Assembly: GCF_040537815.1 (NCBI RefSeq)
Contig: NZ_JBEWSZ010000001.1
Location: 2,790,001-2,854,000, forward strand
Length of the DNA: 64,000 bases
Direction of reading: 5' to 3'
Source: Mesorhizobium shangrilense
Lineage (GTDB): Bacteria; Pseudomonadota; Alphaproteobacteria; Rhizobiales; Rhizobiaceae
Positions 53,350-61,927 of this stretch are shown one piece after another. Positions within the stretch are counted from its first letter, which is position 1. Every line of letters starts with the position of its first letter. Both the position numbers and the translations under genes were made by a program. Under the pieces are notes generated by a model. That model searched no databases and was not told the origin of the DNA. It saw nothing but the letters and a program-made list of their open reading frames with translations.

Positions 53350-54315
53350 TCAGGCCTGGCTTCTGCGCTCCGCGACGGCCCTGGCCATCACGCACAGCAG
53401 TTCGAACATCATCGTCGCCCCCGCCAATGCCGTCATGCCGGCGAGATCGAATGGCGGCGCCACTTCCACCACATCGGCGCCGACAATGTTCAATCCATCG
53501 AGAAGGCGGACCATTTCCTGCGCTTCGCGGGTGGTGAAGCCACCGAGCTCGGGCGTCCCGGTGCCCGGCGCCATCGACGGGTCGATGCAGTCAATGTCGA
53601 ATGTCACGTAGGTGGGACCGCTGCCGGCGATGGCTCGCGCCTCTTCCATGACGCTGGCCGCGCCCCGCCGGACGAACTCCTCCATGTAGATGATGCGGAT
53701 GCCCTGGGCGACCGCCCAGTCATGTTCGCCTGGTTCATAGATCGAACCACGAATACCGATCTGAACCACGCGCTTCGGATCGAGCAGTCCTTCTTCGATG
53801 GCACGGCGGAACGGCGTGCCATGCGTGTAGGGATTGTCGCCGAAGTAGCTGTCATTGGTGTCGGAATGCGCGTCGAAATGGATCATGCCGACCGGCCTAT
53901 CCCTGGCGACGGCGCGCAGTACCGGCAGCGTCGTCAGGTGATCGCCGCCAGCGGAAAGCGGAATGGCGCCCGCCGCGACGATCGCTGCAATGCCGTCCTC
54001 GATGCGCTTCAATCCGTCCAGGAGGTTGATCGGATTGACCGAGAGATCGCCGACATCGGCGACATTGGCGATGCTGAACGGCTCGATGCCCGAGACGTGG
54101 TGGGCGCGCCGCATCAGGCTCGACTGGTTGCGGATTTCGCGTGGGCCGTGGCGCGCGCCGGCGCGGTTGGTCGTGCCGCCATCCCACGGTATGCCGACAA
54201 GGGCGATGTCGAGCCCCTCGGCACTCGCCACCGCCGGCAGCCGCATGAAGGTCGAAAGCCCGGCGAAGCGGGGAACGGCCGAGGCATCGACCGGCTGGAA
54301 GAAATTGCTGCTCAT
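53350..54315 (-). CDS. Arginase/agmatinase-family ureohydrolase
   Basis: A 321-residue hydrolase with the full two-manganese site: GGDHLTTLP, HFDAHSDTND and FDIDCIDPSMAPG, plus the GIRG and EFVRRG structural segments. Such enzymes cleave urea (or another amide/amidine) from guanidino compounds. Sequence features such as HGTPFRRAIEEG are agmatinase/guanidinobutyrase-like; the exact substrate cannot be read. ATG 54315 is preferred, with GAGGTG upstream. It follows the creatininase-family gene by 13 bases as the last gene of the operon. Confidence 0.88.
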   Translation of the reverse strand: MSSNFFQPVDASAVPRFAGLSTFMRLPAVASAEGLDIALVGIPWDGGTTNRAGARHGPREIRNQSSLMRRAHHVSGIEPFSIANVADVGDLSVNPINLLDGLKRIEDGIAAIVAAGAIPLSAGGDHLTTLPVLRAVARDRPVGMIHFDAHSDTNDSYFGDNPYTHGTPFRRAIEEGLLDPKRVVQIGIRGSIYEPGEHDWAVAQGIRIIYMEEFVRRGAASVMEEARAIAGSGPTYVTFDIDCIDPSMAPGTGTPELGGFTTREAQEMVRLLDGLNIVGADVVEVAPPFDLAGMTALAGATMMFELLCVMARAVAERRSQA

Positions 54316-54328
54316 GGCTGTCGGCACC

Positions 54329-55105
54329 TCAGAAGAATTCACGTTTGACGATTTCAGCGATCCGCGTCTCGCAGTCGTCGAGCAGCCATCGGCCCTTTTG
54401 CGCCGATGAGCCCTCGGTCAGCGAGAGGACGCCGGAGGGCGGCACTTCCTCGGCGGGCCTTGGATAGCGATCATAGGGCTTGAATTGCGCGGGGCCGTCA
54501 TGCAACGCCTTGGCGAGGTCGACGAGCTCGGGGCGCAGCGCCAGCATCATCGATGTCTCGATCACGCTGGCATGCTCGAGCTCGATCCCGGGGTAGCCAT
54601 CGGGGAACACTTTCGCCAGCGTCTCTGTGCGCACCATCTCCCAATGGTCGATGCGCAGGATGGTCAGATCCGTCGCACGCTCGCGGCCAATGGCGTCGAG
54701 CGCCAGTTCGATGCCCTCGATCGACGGGCCGATGTTTTCGTAGTGGCCGTTGAGCACGACGATGCGCCGGACCTTCTGGCGATAGAGGTCGCAGATCACA
54801 TCCTTGACGATGAGCGAGAACGTGTGCGCCGTGATGTTGATCGTGCCGGGAAAGGCCGGGCCGCCGCCTGTCCTTGGCTGCGAGCGGTTGCCGTAGGCGA
54901 TGGTCGGCGCGACGAGGCCGCCAACCTCCCTCGCCACGGTCTCGGCGATGGCGGTGGGAATGACGACATCGACATTCATCGCCATGTGGTGGCCGTGCTG
55001 CTCGGTCGCGCCGAGCGGCAGGATGACCGGAGCGCCGGCGGCGATCCGCCTCTCTGCTTCCGGCCACGGCAGTTCAGCGAGGAAAACCCTGTCTTTCATG
55101 ATCAT
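54329..55105 (-). CDS. Creatininase-family amidohydrolase
   Basis: A 258-residue metal-dependent hydrolase of the creatininase/mycofactocin-MftE family. Metal ligands are seen in GATEQHGHHMAMNVDVV (Glu, His and Asp), NGHYEN and IELEHASVIETS. The founder opens the cyclic guanidino lactam creatinine; other members act on mandelamide, formamides or peptides. Lying just before an arginase-family ureohydrolase, it may open a cyclic guanidine so that urea can be removed next; this is inference. The gene follows an SDR by 6 bases in the LysR-controlled operon. Confidence 0.87.
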   Translation of the reverse strand: MIMKDRVFLAELPWPEAERRIAAGAPVILPLGATEQHGHHMAMNVDVVIPTAIAETVAREVGGLVAPTIAYGNRSQPRTGGGPAFPGTINITAHTFSLIVKDVICDLYRQKVRRIVVLNGHYENIGPSIEGIELALDAIGRERATDLTILRIDHWEMVRTETLAKVFPDGYPGIELEHASVIETSMMLALRPELVDLAKALHDGPAQFKPYDRYPRPAEEVPPSGVLSLTEGSSAQKGRWLLDDCETRIAEIVKREFF

Positions 55106-55111
55106 CTCATC

Positions 55112-55819
55112 TCAAAGCATCGCCGCGCCACCATTGGCGCCCAGGCATTGTCCGGTGAAGAAGGTGGCGCCTGGGCCGGCCAGGAAAACCACCGCTGAGG
55201 CGATTTCTTCCGGCCGACCGATCCGCCCCAACGGATGTGTCGTTTCCAGCGCACGCTGGCTCTCGGTCAGCGCCTCGAAACCGAGAAGGGGCGTGTCGGT
55301 CGGCCCAGGCGCCACGGCGTTGACGAGGATGCGAGGTGCGAGCTCGCGTGCCCAGGAGCGGGTCAGGCCAAGCAGTGCCGCCTTGGTCGCGCAATAGACC
55401 GAGGCACCGGCACGACCGAGATAGGCAAGTTCCGAGGCGATGTTGATAATGCGGCCGCCATCGGGAAGATGCGGCAGGACTTCGCGCGCCACAAGGATGG
55501 CGCCGCGCACATTGACCGCGAACATGCGGTCGACATGATCGAGTGAAATCGCATCAAGCGACGCTTCCTGGAGAATGCCGGCATTGTTGACGAGGATGTC
55601 GTAACCGCCGATCCGCTCCGCCCCGTGCCCGACTGCGGCGATGATGTCGGCTTCGCTGGCGAGGTCGCAGGCAAGAATCGGGATATCGCTTTCGGACGCT
55701 TTCAGGTCGAGACCAAGAACGGTGGCGCCCGCCTCCCGCAAGGCTAGCGCGGTGGCGCGGCCGATGCCGCTGGCTGCGCCTGTGACCAGAGCGCGTTTTC
55801 CGTGGAGCGGGACTACCAA
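55112..55819 (-). CDS. Short-chain dehydrogenase/reductase (SDR)
   Basis: A 235-residue SDR with TGAASGIG, NNAGILQE, catalytic Ser in IINIASELAYL and Tyr-x3-Lys as YCATK. The C-terminal TGQCLGANGG keeps the family's end. It overlaps the upstream SDR gene by 7 bases. The similarity of the two neighbours suggests consecutive or complementary oxidations in one pathway. Confidence 0.89.
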   Translation of the reverse strand: MVVPLHGKRALVTGAASGIGRATALALREAGATVLGLDLKASESDIPILACDLASEADIIAAVGHGAERIGGYDILVNNAGILQEASLDAISLDHVDRMFAVNVRGAILVAREVLPHLPDGGRIINIASELAYLGRAGASVYCATKAALLGLTRSWARELAPRILVNAVAPGPTDTPLLGFEALTESQRALETTHPLGRIGRPEEIASAVVFLAGPGATFFTGQCLGANGGAAML

Positions 55820-56568
55820 GGCACTTCTCCCCTGTCGACGCCGAGCGACTGCCCGGTGATGTTGGCCGCGAGGTCCGATGCCAGGAAAAGATAGGTGCCG
55901 GCCATGTCGGCCGGTTCCATCAGGCCCGGCAAGGCCTGCGCGCCGACGATATCCTCGAGCAGGGCCGCCTCGCTGACATCACCCTGCTCGGCCATGCGGC
56001 CGAGCGAGCGCATCGATGCCTCGGTGCGGACCCAGCCGGGACAGACGGCGTTGACGCGGATGCCTTTGGGTCCAAGCTCCTTGGCCCAGGTCTTGGTCAG
56101 ACCAATGATGGCGTGCTTGGACGCGACATAGGCGCCGAAGCGGGCTTCGGCGACACGGCCCCAGATCGACGCGGTGTTGATGATCGAGGCGCCGGCCCGC
56201 ATGCGCGGCAGAGCGCGCGCGGTGACCAGTGCCGTGCCGATGATGTTGATCTCGATGATGCGCCGGAAGGCGGCCTCATTATCGTCGCCGCTGTCGGTGA
56301 TCGGCGTCATCAGCTCAAGGCCGGCATTGTTGATGAGAACGTCGATGCGGGCGACCGGATCGAGCGCTTCCGCGACAGCCGCGCGGTCGGCAATGTCGGC
56401 CTCCGCGCTGGTGGCGTCCAGCTCGCGCGCCCGTTCGTGCACGGCTTTGTCGTTCGCGATCAGATGCAGGCTGGCGCCGGCCTGCGCGAACTCCCTGGCG
56501 ATGCCGAGCCCGATGCCCCGGCTCGCCCCGGTGATCACAACCGTCTTTCCGGACAGGGAGAGGCTCAC
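55813..56568 (-). CDS. Short-chain dehydrogenase/reductase (SDR)
   Basis: A 251-residue SDR. The cofactor loop is TGASRGIG, then NNAGLELM, catalytic Ser in IINTASIWGRV, and Tyr-x3-Lys in YVASK. The C-terminus is TGQSLGVDRGEVPW; the usual VDGG is changed to VDRG. It overlaps the ABC ATPase stop by 4 bases (ATGA), which ties the enzymes directly to the transporter. Confidence 0.89.
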   Translation of the reverse strand: MSLSLSGKTVVITGASRGIGLGIAREFAQAGASLHLIANDKAVHERARELDATSAEADIADRAAVAEALDPVARIDVLINNAGLELMTPITDSGDDNEAAFRRIIEINIIGTALVTARALPRMRAGASIINTASIWGRVAEARFGAYVASKHAIIGLTKTWAKELGPKGIRVNAVCPGWVRTEASMRSLGRMAEQGDVSEAALLEDIVGAQALPGLMEPADMAGTYLFLASDLAANITGQSLGVDRGEVPW

Positions 56569-57341
56569 ACGACCACTCCGGTTTCGTTGCGGATGAGGTG
56601 CAGCACCTTGTTGCGCAGCTCGAAGAATTTCTGGGTTTCGCGGATTTCCAGCGGCCGGTCCGGGCCAAGCTCGGCCGCCACATCGATGTCGGCGACAACC
56701 GAGGCCGGCCGGCGCGAAAACAGGATGATCCGGTCGGCCAGGAACACCGCTTCCTCGACATCATGGGTGACGAAGATGACGGTCTTTTCCTCGCGGATCT
56801 GAATCTGCCGCAGCTCGACCTGAAGGCGCTCGCGGGTCAGCGCGTCGAGCGCGCCGAAGGGCTCGTCCATCAGCAACACATCGGAACCAGCGGCCAGCGT
56901 GCGCGCTATGGCAACGCGCTGGCGCATGCCGCCCGAGATCCGGTTCGGATAGGAGCCGGCGAAGTCGGCGAGACCGAACAGGTCGAGATAGTGATGGATA
57001 CGCTCGGCCTTTTGCGCCGCATCGAGATCCTTCCTGTAGCGCATGCCGAAGGCGATGTTCTTTTCCACCGTCAGCCAGGGGAAGGACGAATAGGACTGGA
57101 ACACCATGCCGCGCCGCCGGTCAGGCCTGACGACCTTTTCCCCGCCGAGCAGGATCGAGCCAGAACTCGGCTCGTCAAGGCCGCCGACCATCCGCATCAA
57201 TGTGGTCTTGCCGCAGCCCGATGGACCGAGGAAGACGACCAGCGAATTACGGTCGAGGCCGAGGCTGGTCTTGCGCACGACATTGACGGGGCCGAAGGAT
57301 TTCGCCGTGTCAACGAATTGAACATATCCGGTCATTGTCAT
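56565..57341 (-). CDS. SsuB/TauB-type ABC transporter ATPase
   Basis: A 258-residue ATPase of the nitrate/sulfonate/taurine group. Walker A is GPSGCGKTT, signature ISGGMRQR, Walker B LLMDEPFGALDALTRE, and switch His in FVTHDVEEAV. The start is ATG 57341 (or ATG 57335). Its own stop is coupled to the SDR genes, and it lies 5 bases after the permease gene. Confidence 0.91.
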   Translation of the reverse strand: MTMTGYVQFVDTAKSFGPVNVVRKTSLGLDRNSLVVFLGPSGCGKTTLMRMVGGLDEPSSGSILLGGEKVVRPDRRRGMVFQSYSSFPWLTVEKNIAFGMRYRKDLDAAQKAERIHHYLDLFGLADFAGSYPNRISGGMRQRVAIARTLAAGSDVLLMDEPFGALDALTRERLQVELRQIQIREEKTVIFVTHDVEEAVFLADRIILFSRRPASVVADIDVAAELGPDRPLEIRETQKFFELRNKVLHLIRNETGVVV

Positions 57342-57346
57342 GCCCC

Positions 57347-58129
57347 TCACAGATACCGGAACAGCCGGCGGTGAAGCAGGCGAAGCAGCTGGTCGGTGAC
57401 AAGGCCGATCAGGCCGATGACGACGACGCCGGCCATGACTTCGGGCGTCTTGACGAAGCGACGCGCCGTCCAGATCACATAGCCGATGCCGGAATCGGCG
57501 GCGACGATCTCGGCGATGATCAGATAGGTCCAGCACCAGCCGAGCGTGATCCGAAGATTGTCGAGCAGCGTCGGCCCCATCCAGCGCAAGGCCACATCGA
57601 CCATCACCTGCCGCGAATTGGCGCCGACGGTGCGGGCGACCTCGACGAACTCTTGCGGCACGCGGCGCATGTCGTCGGCCACGAGCAGCACGAGCTGGAA
57701 GAACGTGCCCAGCCAGAGCAGGAAGATCTTGGTCTCCTCGCCGACGCCGAACCAGATGATGGACAGCGGCACGAGCGCGGGAACCGGCAGGTAGCGGATG
57801 AAATCGATCATCGGTTCCAGGGCCGCACCGACGATGCGGTAGCTGCTCATCATGATGCCGATCGGGATCGCCATGACGGCGGCGAGCAGGAAGGCGATCC
57901 AGACGCGGAGGGTCGAAACCCCGACATGCCATAACAGGTTCTGCTCGGTCAGCATCGTCCACAGGGCGACGATGACGCGGCTTGGCGACGGCAGGAACTG
58001 CGGCGCGATGATGCCCGCGCGTGCCGCCAGTTCCCACAGGGCAACGACGAGAACAGCCGCCCCGACACTGACGGCGAACTCCGCCATCGGCGACGCGCGG
58101 CCGCGGAAAACAAACAGGCTGCTGAACAA
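57347..58129 (-). CDS. SsuC/TauC-type ABC transporter permease
   Basis: A 260-residue inner-membrane permease with six expected helices. The ATPase-contact EAA loop is FVEVARTVGANSRQVMVDVALRWMGP, and the N-terminal IIAPQFLPSPSRV and PLSIIWFGVGEETKIF segments are typical of SsuC/TauC/ThiX. The substrate class (sulfonates, taurine, nitriles, pyrimidines, aromatic acids) varies too much to predict. A GC hairpin separates it from the binding-protein gene. Confidence 0.9.
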   Translation of the reverse strand: MFSSLFVFRGRASPMAEFAVSVGAAVLVVALWELAARAGIIAPQFLPSPSRVIVALWTMLTEQNLLWHVGVSTLRVWIAFLLAAVMAIPIGIMMSSYRIVGAALEPMIDFIRYLPVPALVPLSIIWFGVGEETKIFLLWLGTFFQLVLLVADDMRRVPQEFVEVARTVGANSRQVMVDVALRWMGPTLLDNLRITLGWCWTYLIIAEIVAADSGIGYVIWTARRFVKTPEVMAGVVVIGLIGLVTDQLLRLLHRRLFRYL

Positions 58130-58197
58130 ATCGGTATCCCCGGATGATCTAGAGAACGACCGTCACCGACGGCGAGCCGCAATGACATGGCTGCCGG

Positions 58198-58217
58198 CAG
58201 CAGCCAAGAGGCTGCCG
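58198..58217 (-). terminator. Hairpin between binding-protein and permease genes
   Basis: Eight-base-pair stem CGGCAGCC/GGCTGCTG (one G-T pair) with loop TCTT on the minus strand, 18 bases after the binding-protein stop. A partial terminator or mRNA stabiliser at this place would raise binding protein over membrane parts, as is common in importers. Confidence 0.5.
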
Positions 58218-58234
58218 CACGGTCGGCTTGACCG

Positions 58235-59227
58235 TTATTTTGCCGGGATCTTGTTGATCGCCGAATTGTCGATCTGGTCGGCCGCCACCAGCTTGTTGTC
58301 GGCGGCGCCGTTCTCCAGGTTGAGCTCCATGACCGTGTCGAAAATGCCGTGCAGCGTGCCCTTTTCGCCGGCCTTGCCCATGTAGGCCTGCGATTCCGCG
58401 AGCGTCGTGTAGGACAGGCTGGAGTTGACGATATCCGTCACTTCGGCCGGCGTCAGGCCGAAGTGCTTGGAGGCCATGTCGGCGAATTTCTGAGGCTCGG
58501 CCTTGATGAAATCGACGGCGTCATAGATGCAGCCGAGGAATTTGACGTATTTGTCCGGGTTGGCCTTGAAGTCGTCGTTGCGGGCGATGATCGCGTCGAT
58601 GATGATGCCGCGATGATCCTTGGACGAGATCAGCATGCGGGCGCCCGTACGGGTCGACGCCTTGATCGCCTGCGACATGAACGGTTCATAGGTCGCGATC
58701 GCGGCAATCGACGGATCGACGAAAACCGCGCCGGTATCGGCCGTGGCGATGTCCTTGATCTGAAGATCCTTCAGCGACAGGCCGGCCTGCTTGAGTTCCA
58801 TCTGCAGCAGCAGGCGTGAGGGAATGTTGGGCTCGGCCGCGACGACCTTGCCCTTGAGGTCGGCGACCGACTTGATCTTGTCGTCGGTGATGACGCCGTC
58901 ACCGCCAACGGATTCATCGATGGTGCCGATGATGATGCCAGGCGTCGACGCATCGCGCGGCCTGCCCTGATATTCGCCGACGGAGCGCATCTGCATCTCG
59001 ATGTCGCCGCGCGCCATGGCCGCCATGACGTTGGTCAGGTCGTCCTCGAACTTGATGCTGACGTCGAGGCCCTTGGCGGTGAAGCAGCCGAGATCGCTGG
59101 CGATGTGGACAGGCGCGAATCCCAGCCATGTCGGCGCAAGGATGCGGATCTGGTCGGCGCTGAAGGCGAACTGCGAGCTGGCGAGCAGAAGGACCGCGGA
59201 CAGCGCGGTTGCGACCGTTGGTTTCAT
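58235..59227 (-). CDS. SsuA/THI5/NMT1-like ABC substrate-binding protein
   Basis: A 330-residue periplasmic binding protein. The signal peptide ends SSQFAFS, and the mature protein begins ADQIRILAPTWLGFAPVHIASDLGCF, as in SsuA/TauA/NMT1-like proteins. VVAAEPNIPSRLLLQMELKQAG is the hinge-lobe segment. ATG 59227 has AGGGGAA upstream; the frame's longer start at 59272 is not supported. It is first in the operon, divergent from lysR, and supplies the permease and ATPase genes that follow. Confidence 0.89.
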   Translation of the reverse strand: MKPTVATALSAVLLLASSQFAFSADQIRILAPTWLGFAPVHIASDLGCFTAKGLDVSIKFEDDLTNVMAAMARGDIEMQMRSVGEYQGRPRDASTPGIIIGTIDESVGGDGVITDDKIKSVADLKGKVVAAEPNIPSRLLLQMELKQAGLSLKDLQIKDIATADTGAVFVDPSIAAIATYEPFMSQAIKASTRTGARMLISSKDHRGIIIDAIIARNDDFKANPDKYVKFLGCIYDAVDFIKAEPQKFADMASKHFGLTPAEVTDIVNSSLSYTTLAESQAYMGKAGEKGTLHGIFDTVMELNLENGAADNKLVAADQIDNSAINKIPAK

Positions 59228-59273
59228 GATTGTTCCCCTTTTTTGTTGCGCCAAGCTCGCGATTTTCAACATT

Positions 59274-59320
59274 GATGTAAATGAGTTTATTTCAAATTTT
59301 ACATCGAATAATGTCGATGT
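59274..59320. promoter_or_regulatory. Overlapping inverted repeats, candidate LysR binding region
   Basis: GATGTAAA (59274-59281) pairs with TTTACATC (59298-59305), and ACATCGA (59301-59307) pairs with TCGATGT (59314-59320). Both lie in the 110-base gap between divergent lysR and transporter operons. LysR proteins often use two such sites, one for recognition and one for activation. Confidence 0.58.
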
Positions 59321-59337
59321 ATCATTGGGAGGCAGGC

Positions 59338-60252
59338 ATGCGCCGGCTCGACAACATCGATATCCGTCTCCTGCGCGTCTTCGTGGCTCTGGCCGATTCA
59401 GGCGGTTTTGCCGACGCGCAGATCACGCTGAACCTGTCGCAGCCGACCCTCAGCACGCATCTTGCGGAGCTGGAGAAGCGCATCGGGGCGCAGCTTTGTC
59501 ATCGTGGACGCAAGCAGTTCCGCCTCACTGAGGTCGGGCAGGCAACCTACGACGCCGCGCAAAAACTGTTTCGTGATCTCGACGATTTCGGCCATCGCAT
59601 CAGCGCTGCCAGCGGCAACCTGTCCGGCCGGCTGCGCATAGGTACGTCGGACGGCGTTTTCACGAGCAGGGAATTGGGCATCCAGCACGCCCTCAACCGC
59701 TTCATGGGCCCCGATTCCGATGTTTTCATAGACCTGTCGCTGGGCACGCCGTCCGAGCTCGAACAGCAGGTTGCCGATGGCGACCGCGACGTCGTCATCG
59801 GGCCGCTATCGCAGAAGGCGCCGGGCGTCGTCTACCGGGACTATTGCGGCGAGCCGCATTTTCTCTACTGCGGCCGGCACCACCCGCTCTTCGCCATGCC
59901 CGATTCAAGGATCGACCAGAGCGCCGTCGACGCGGCGCGGTTTTCGGTGCGCAGCTATCGGTACTTCGACGACCTCTATCTGGTCGGGCATCCGAAGGCG
60001 AGCGCGGCGGTCATCGACATGGAAGCGCAGTTGATGCTGATCCTGTCACAGAACTTCATCGGTTTCCTGCCCGCCCACTATGCATCGTCATGGGTCGAGG
60101 CCGGTGACTTGCGGGCGATCAAGCCGGGATCATACACCTTCTCCTCGCGCCATCTGCTGGCCTACCGCAAGGCCGACGAGACACGCAGCCTCGTCCAGGC
60201 TTTCGTCCGTGAGTTGATGGACCGCAACCGGGAGTTCGCCACGGCAAGCTGA
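59338..60252 (+). CDS. LysR-family transcriptional regulator
   Basis: A 304-residue LysR regulator. The N-terminal helix-turn-helix (RLDNIDIRLLRVFVALADSGGFADAQITLNLSQPTLSTHLAELEKRIGAQLCHRG) and the linker helix are followed by the two-lobed effector domain (GRLRIGTSDGVF..., DRDVVIGPLSQ). ATG 59338 has GGGAGG upstream; an earlier in-frame start would overlap the operator repeats. It is divergent from the transporter/creatininase operon and the expected activator of it. Confidence 0.9.
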   Translation: MRRLDNIDIRLLRVFVALADSGGFADAQITLNLSQPTLSTHLAELEKRIGAQLCHRGRKQFRLTEVGQATYDAAQKLFRDLDDFGHRISAASGNLSGRLRIGTSDGVFTSRELGIQHALNRFMGPDSDVFIDLSLGTPSELEQQVADGDRDVVIGPLSQKAPGVVYRDYCGEPHFLYCGRHHPLFAMPDSRIDQSAVDAARFSVRSYRYFDDLYLVGHPKASAAVIDMEAQLMLILSQNFIGFLPAHYASSWVEAGDLRAIKPGSYTFSSRHLLAYRKADETRSLVQAFVRELMDRNREFATAS

Positions 60253-60257
60253 GCCGG

Positions 60258-61058
60258 TCAGTTGCGTTGCGTGGCGACTTGCCTGGGAATGAGGAAGCGG
60301 GCGGCCAGCACGCACAGCAGCACGGTGAACATCAGGATCAGCGCCACCAGTGCATTGATGTCCGGCGAGAAACCGAGCCGCATCATCGCCCACAGCCTGA
60401 CCGGCAATGTGCTCTGCGTACCGGTGACCAGGATGGTGATCATGGTCTCGTCGAAGGACAGGGCGAAGGCCAGGATGGCGCCGCCAACCATCGCGCTCGA
60501 CAAATTGGGCAGGATGATGCGCCAGAAGGTTTGCCAGCCCGTGGCGCCGAGATCGTAGGACGCCTCGACCAGCGTGCGGCTCATCGACTGCAGGCGCATC
60601 AGCACGGTGCGGTAGACGATCGCCAGGACGAACACCGTATGGCCGATGATGACGGTCAGCAGCGACCGTTCGAGGCCGATCTCGCGGAAGAAGATCAGCA
60701 GCGCCAGGCCGCTGATGATGGGCGGCATCAGGAACGGCAGGAAGATGATGAACTGCAGCACTGAGCGTCCGCTGCGACGTCCGTGATAGTAGAGCGCCAG
60801 CAGCGTGCCGCTGACCACGGACAGGATGACCGTGCAGACGCCGACGATCAGCGTGGTGCGCAAGGCGGCGAGGATGTCGTGGTTTTCGGCCAGCGACACA
60901 TAGGTTGCGACCGTCGGAGACGACCAGTCGACATCGCCATGCGAGACGGTGAAGAACGACGACACGATGGGAACGAACAGCGGGCTGTAGAGCAGCACCG
61001 CGACCAACGCGGTGATCGCGGCCAGGAAGATCGTGGACAGGCGGGGCAATGCGGTCAT
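60258..61058 (-). CDS. Spermidine/putrescine-type ABC permease (PotC-like)
   Basis: A 266-residue inner-membrane permease with about six hydrophobic helices. The ATPase-contact loop reads SYDLGATGWQTFWRIILPNLSSA, typical of PotC/PotI; FFTVSHGDVDWSSPT is the periplasmic stretch after helix 1. It overlaps the PotB-like gene by 4 bases. It ends 5 bases from the convergent lysR stop. Confidence 0.9.
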   Translation of the reverse strand: MTALPRLSTIFLAAITALVAVLLYSPLFVPIVSSFFTVSHGDVDWSSPTVATYVSLAENHDILAALRTTLIVGVCTVILSVVSGTLLALYYHGRRSGRSVLQFIIFLPFLMPPIISGLALLIFFREIGLERSLLTVIIGHTVFVLAIVYRTVLMRLQSMSRTLVEASYDLGATGWQTFWRIILPNLSSAMVGGAILAFALSFDETMITILVTGTQSTLPVRLWAMMRLGFSPDINALVALILMFTVLLCVLAARFLIPRQVATQRN

Positions 61059-61927
61059 ACCGAAGTCCCCCTGCTGCGCCCGAAGCGCTCGCCGACAAGG
61101 ATCGCCGCGATCACCACGGCAGCCAGGGCAACTGAGAGTGCGGCTCCGAATGGCCAGTTATAGGCGGTGCCGAACTGGCTGTAGAGGATGCGGCCGAAGG
61201 TGAAGCCGCTGATGCCGCCGACCATCTGCGGCGTCAGGAAATCGCCGATAGCCAGCACGAAGACAAAGCTCGCCGCCGAGGCCACGCCGGGCAGGCTGAG
61301 CGGCAAGGTGATGCGCAGGAAGGTCTGCAAGCCGGTGGCGCCGAGATCGTCGGATGCGCGCAGCAGGACCTGCGGGATGCGTTCAAGCGCGAGGAAGATC
61401 GGCAGGATGGCGAAGGGGATCAGCAACAGCGTCAGCGTCAGCAGGATGGCGTTCATGTTGAAGACGAACAGCGTCGACGGCTGCTCCAGGATGCCAAGCC
61501 CAACCAGCGCCTTGTTGAGGAAGCCGTTGAGGCCGAGGATGCTGCGGATGGCATAGATCTTGATGACGTAGCTCATCAGCAGCGGCACGAGCAAAAGCAT
61601 CAGCAACGCATAGCGCCAACGCCCTTTCAGCGTCGTCAGGAAATAGGCGGCGGGATAGGCGAGCAGGATGCAGATCGCCGCCACCGAAAGACACAGCACG
61701 ATGGTGTTCCAGAACACCTTGAAGAAGACGGGATCGGTGAAGAAGCGAACATAGTTGCCGAGCGTCGGGGTATGGACGATCGTGCCCTGGTCGACGCTGA
61801 AGAAACTGTAGCCGAGGAAGATCACCAGCGGCACCAGGACGAAGACGACCGGCATGGCGAAAGCCAGCACCGTCACCAGCAGCGACGCTCGCCGCTCGGA
61901 AGTCTGCATCGAGCCTGATCCGCTCAT
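61055..61927 (-). CDS. Spermidine/putrescine-type ABC permease (PotB-like)
   Basis: A 290-residue inner-membrane permease. The contact loop reads SDDLGATGLQTFLRITLPLSLPG, followed by FVFVLAIGDFLTPQMVGG, a PotB/PotH signature. Both ends overlap neighbours by 4 bases. Together with the PotC-like protein it forms the channel of the importer. Confidence 0.9.
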   Translation of the reverse strand: MSGSGSMQTSERRASLLVTVLAFAMPVVFVLVPLVIFLGYSFFSVDQGTIVHTPTLGNYVRFFTDPVFFKVFWNTIVLCLSVAAICILLAYPAAYFLTTLKGRWRYALLMLLLVPLLMSYVIKIYAIRSILGLNGFLNKALVGLGILEQPSTLFVFNMNAILLTLTLLLIPFAILPIFLALERIPQVLLRASDDLGATGLQTFLRITLPLSLPGVASAASFVFVLAIGDFLTPQMVGGISGFTFGRILYSQFGTAYNWPFGAALSVALAAVVIAAILVGERFGRSRGTSV

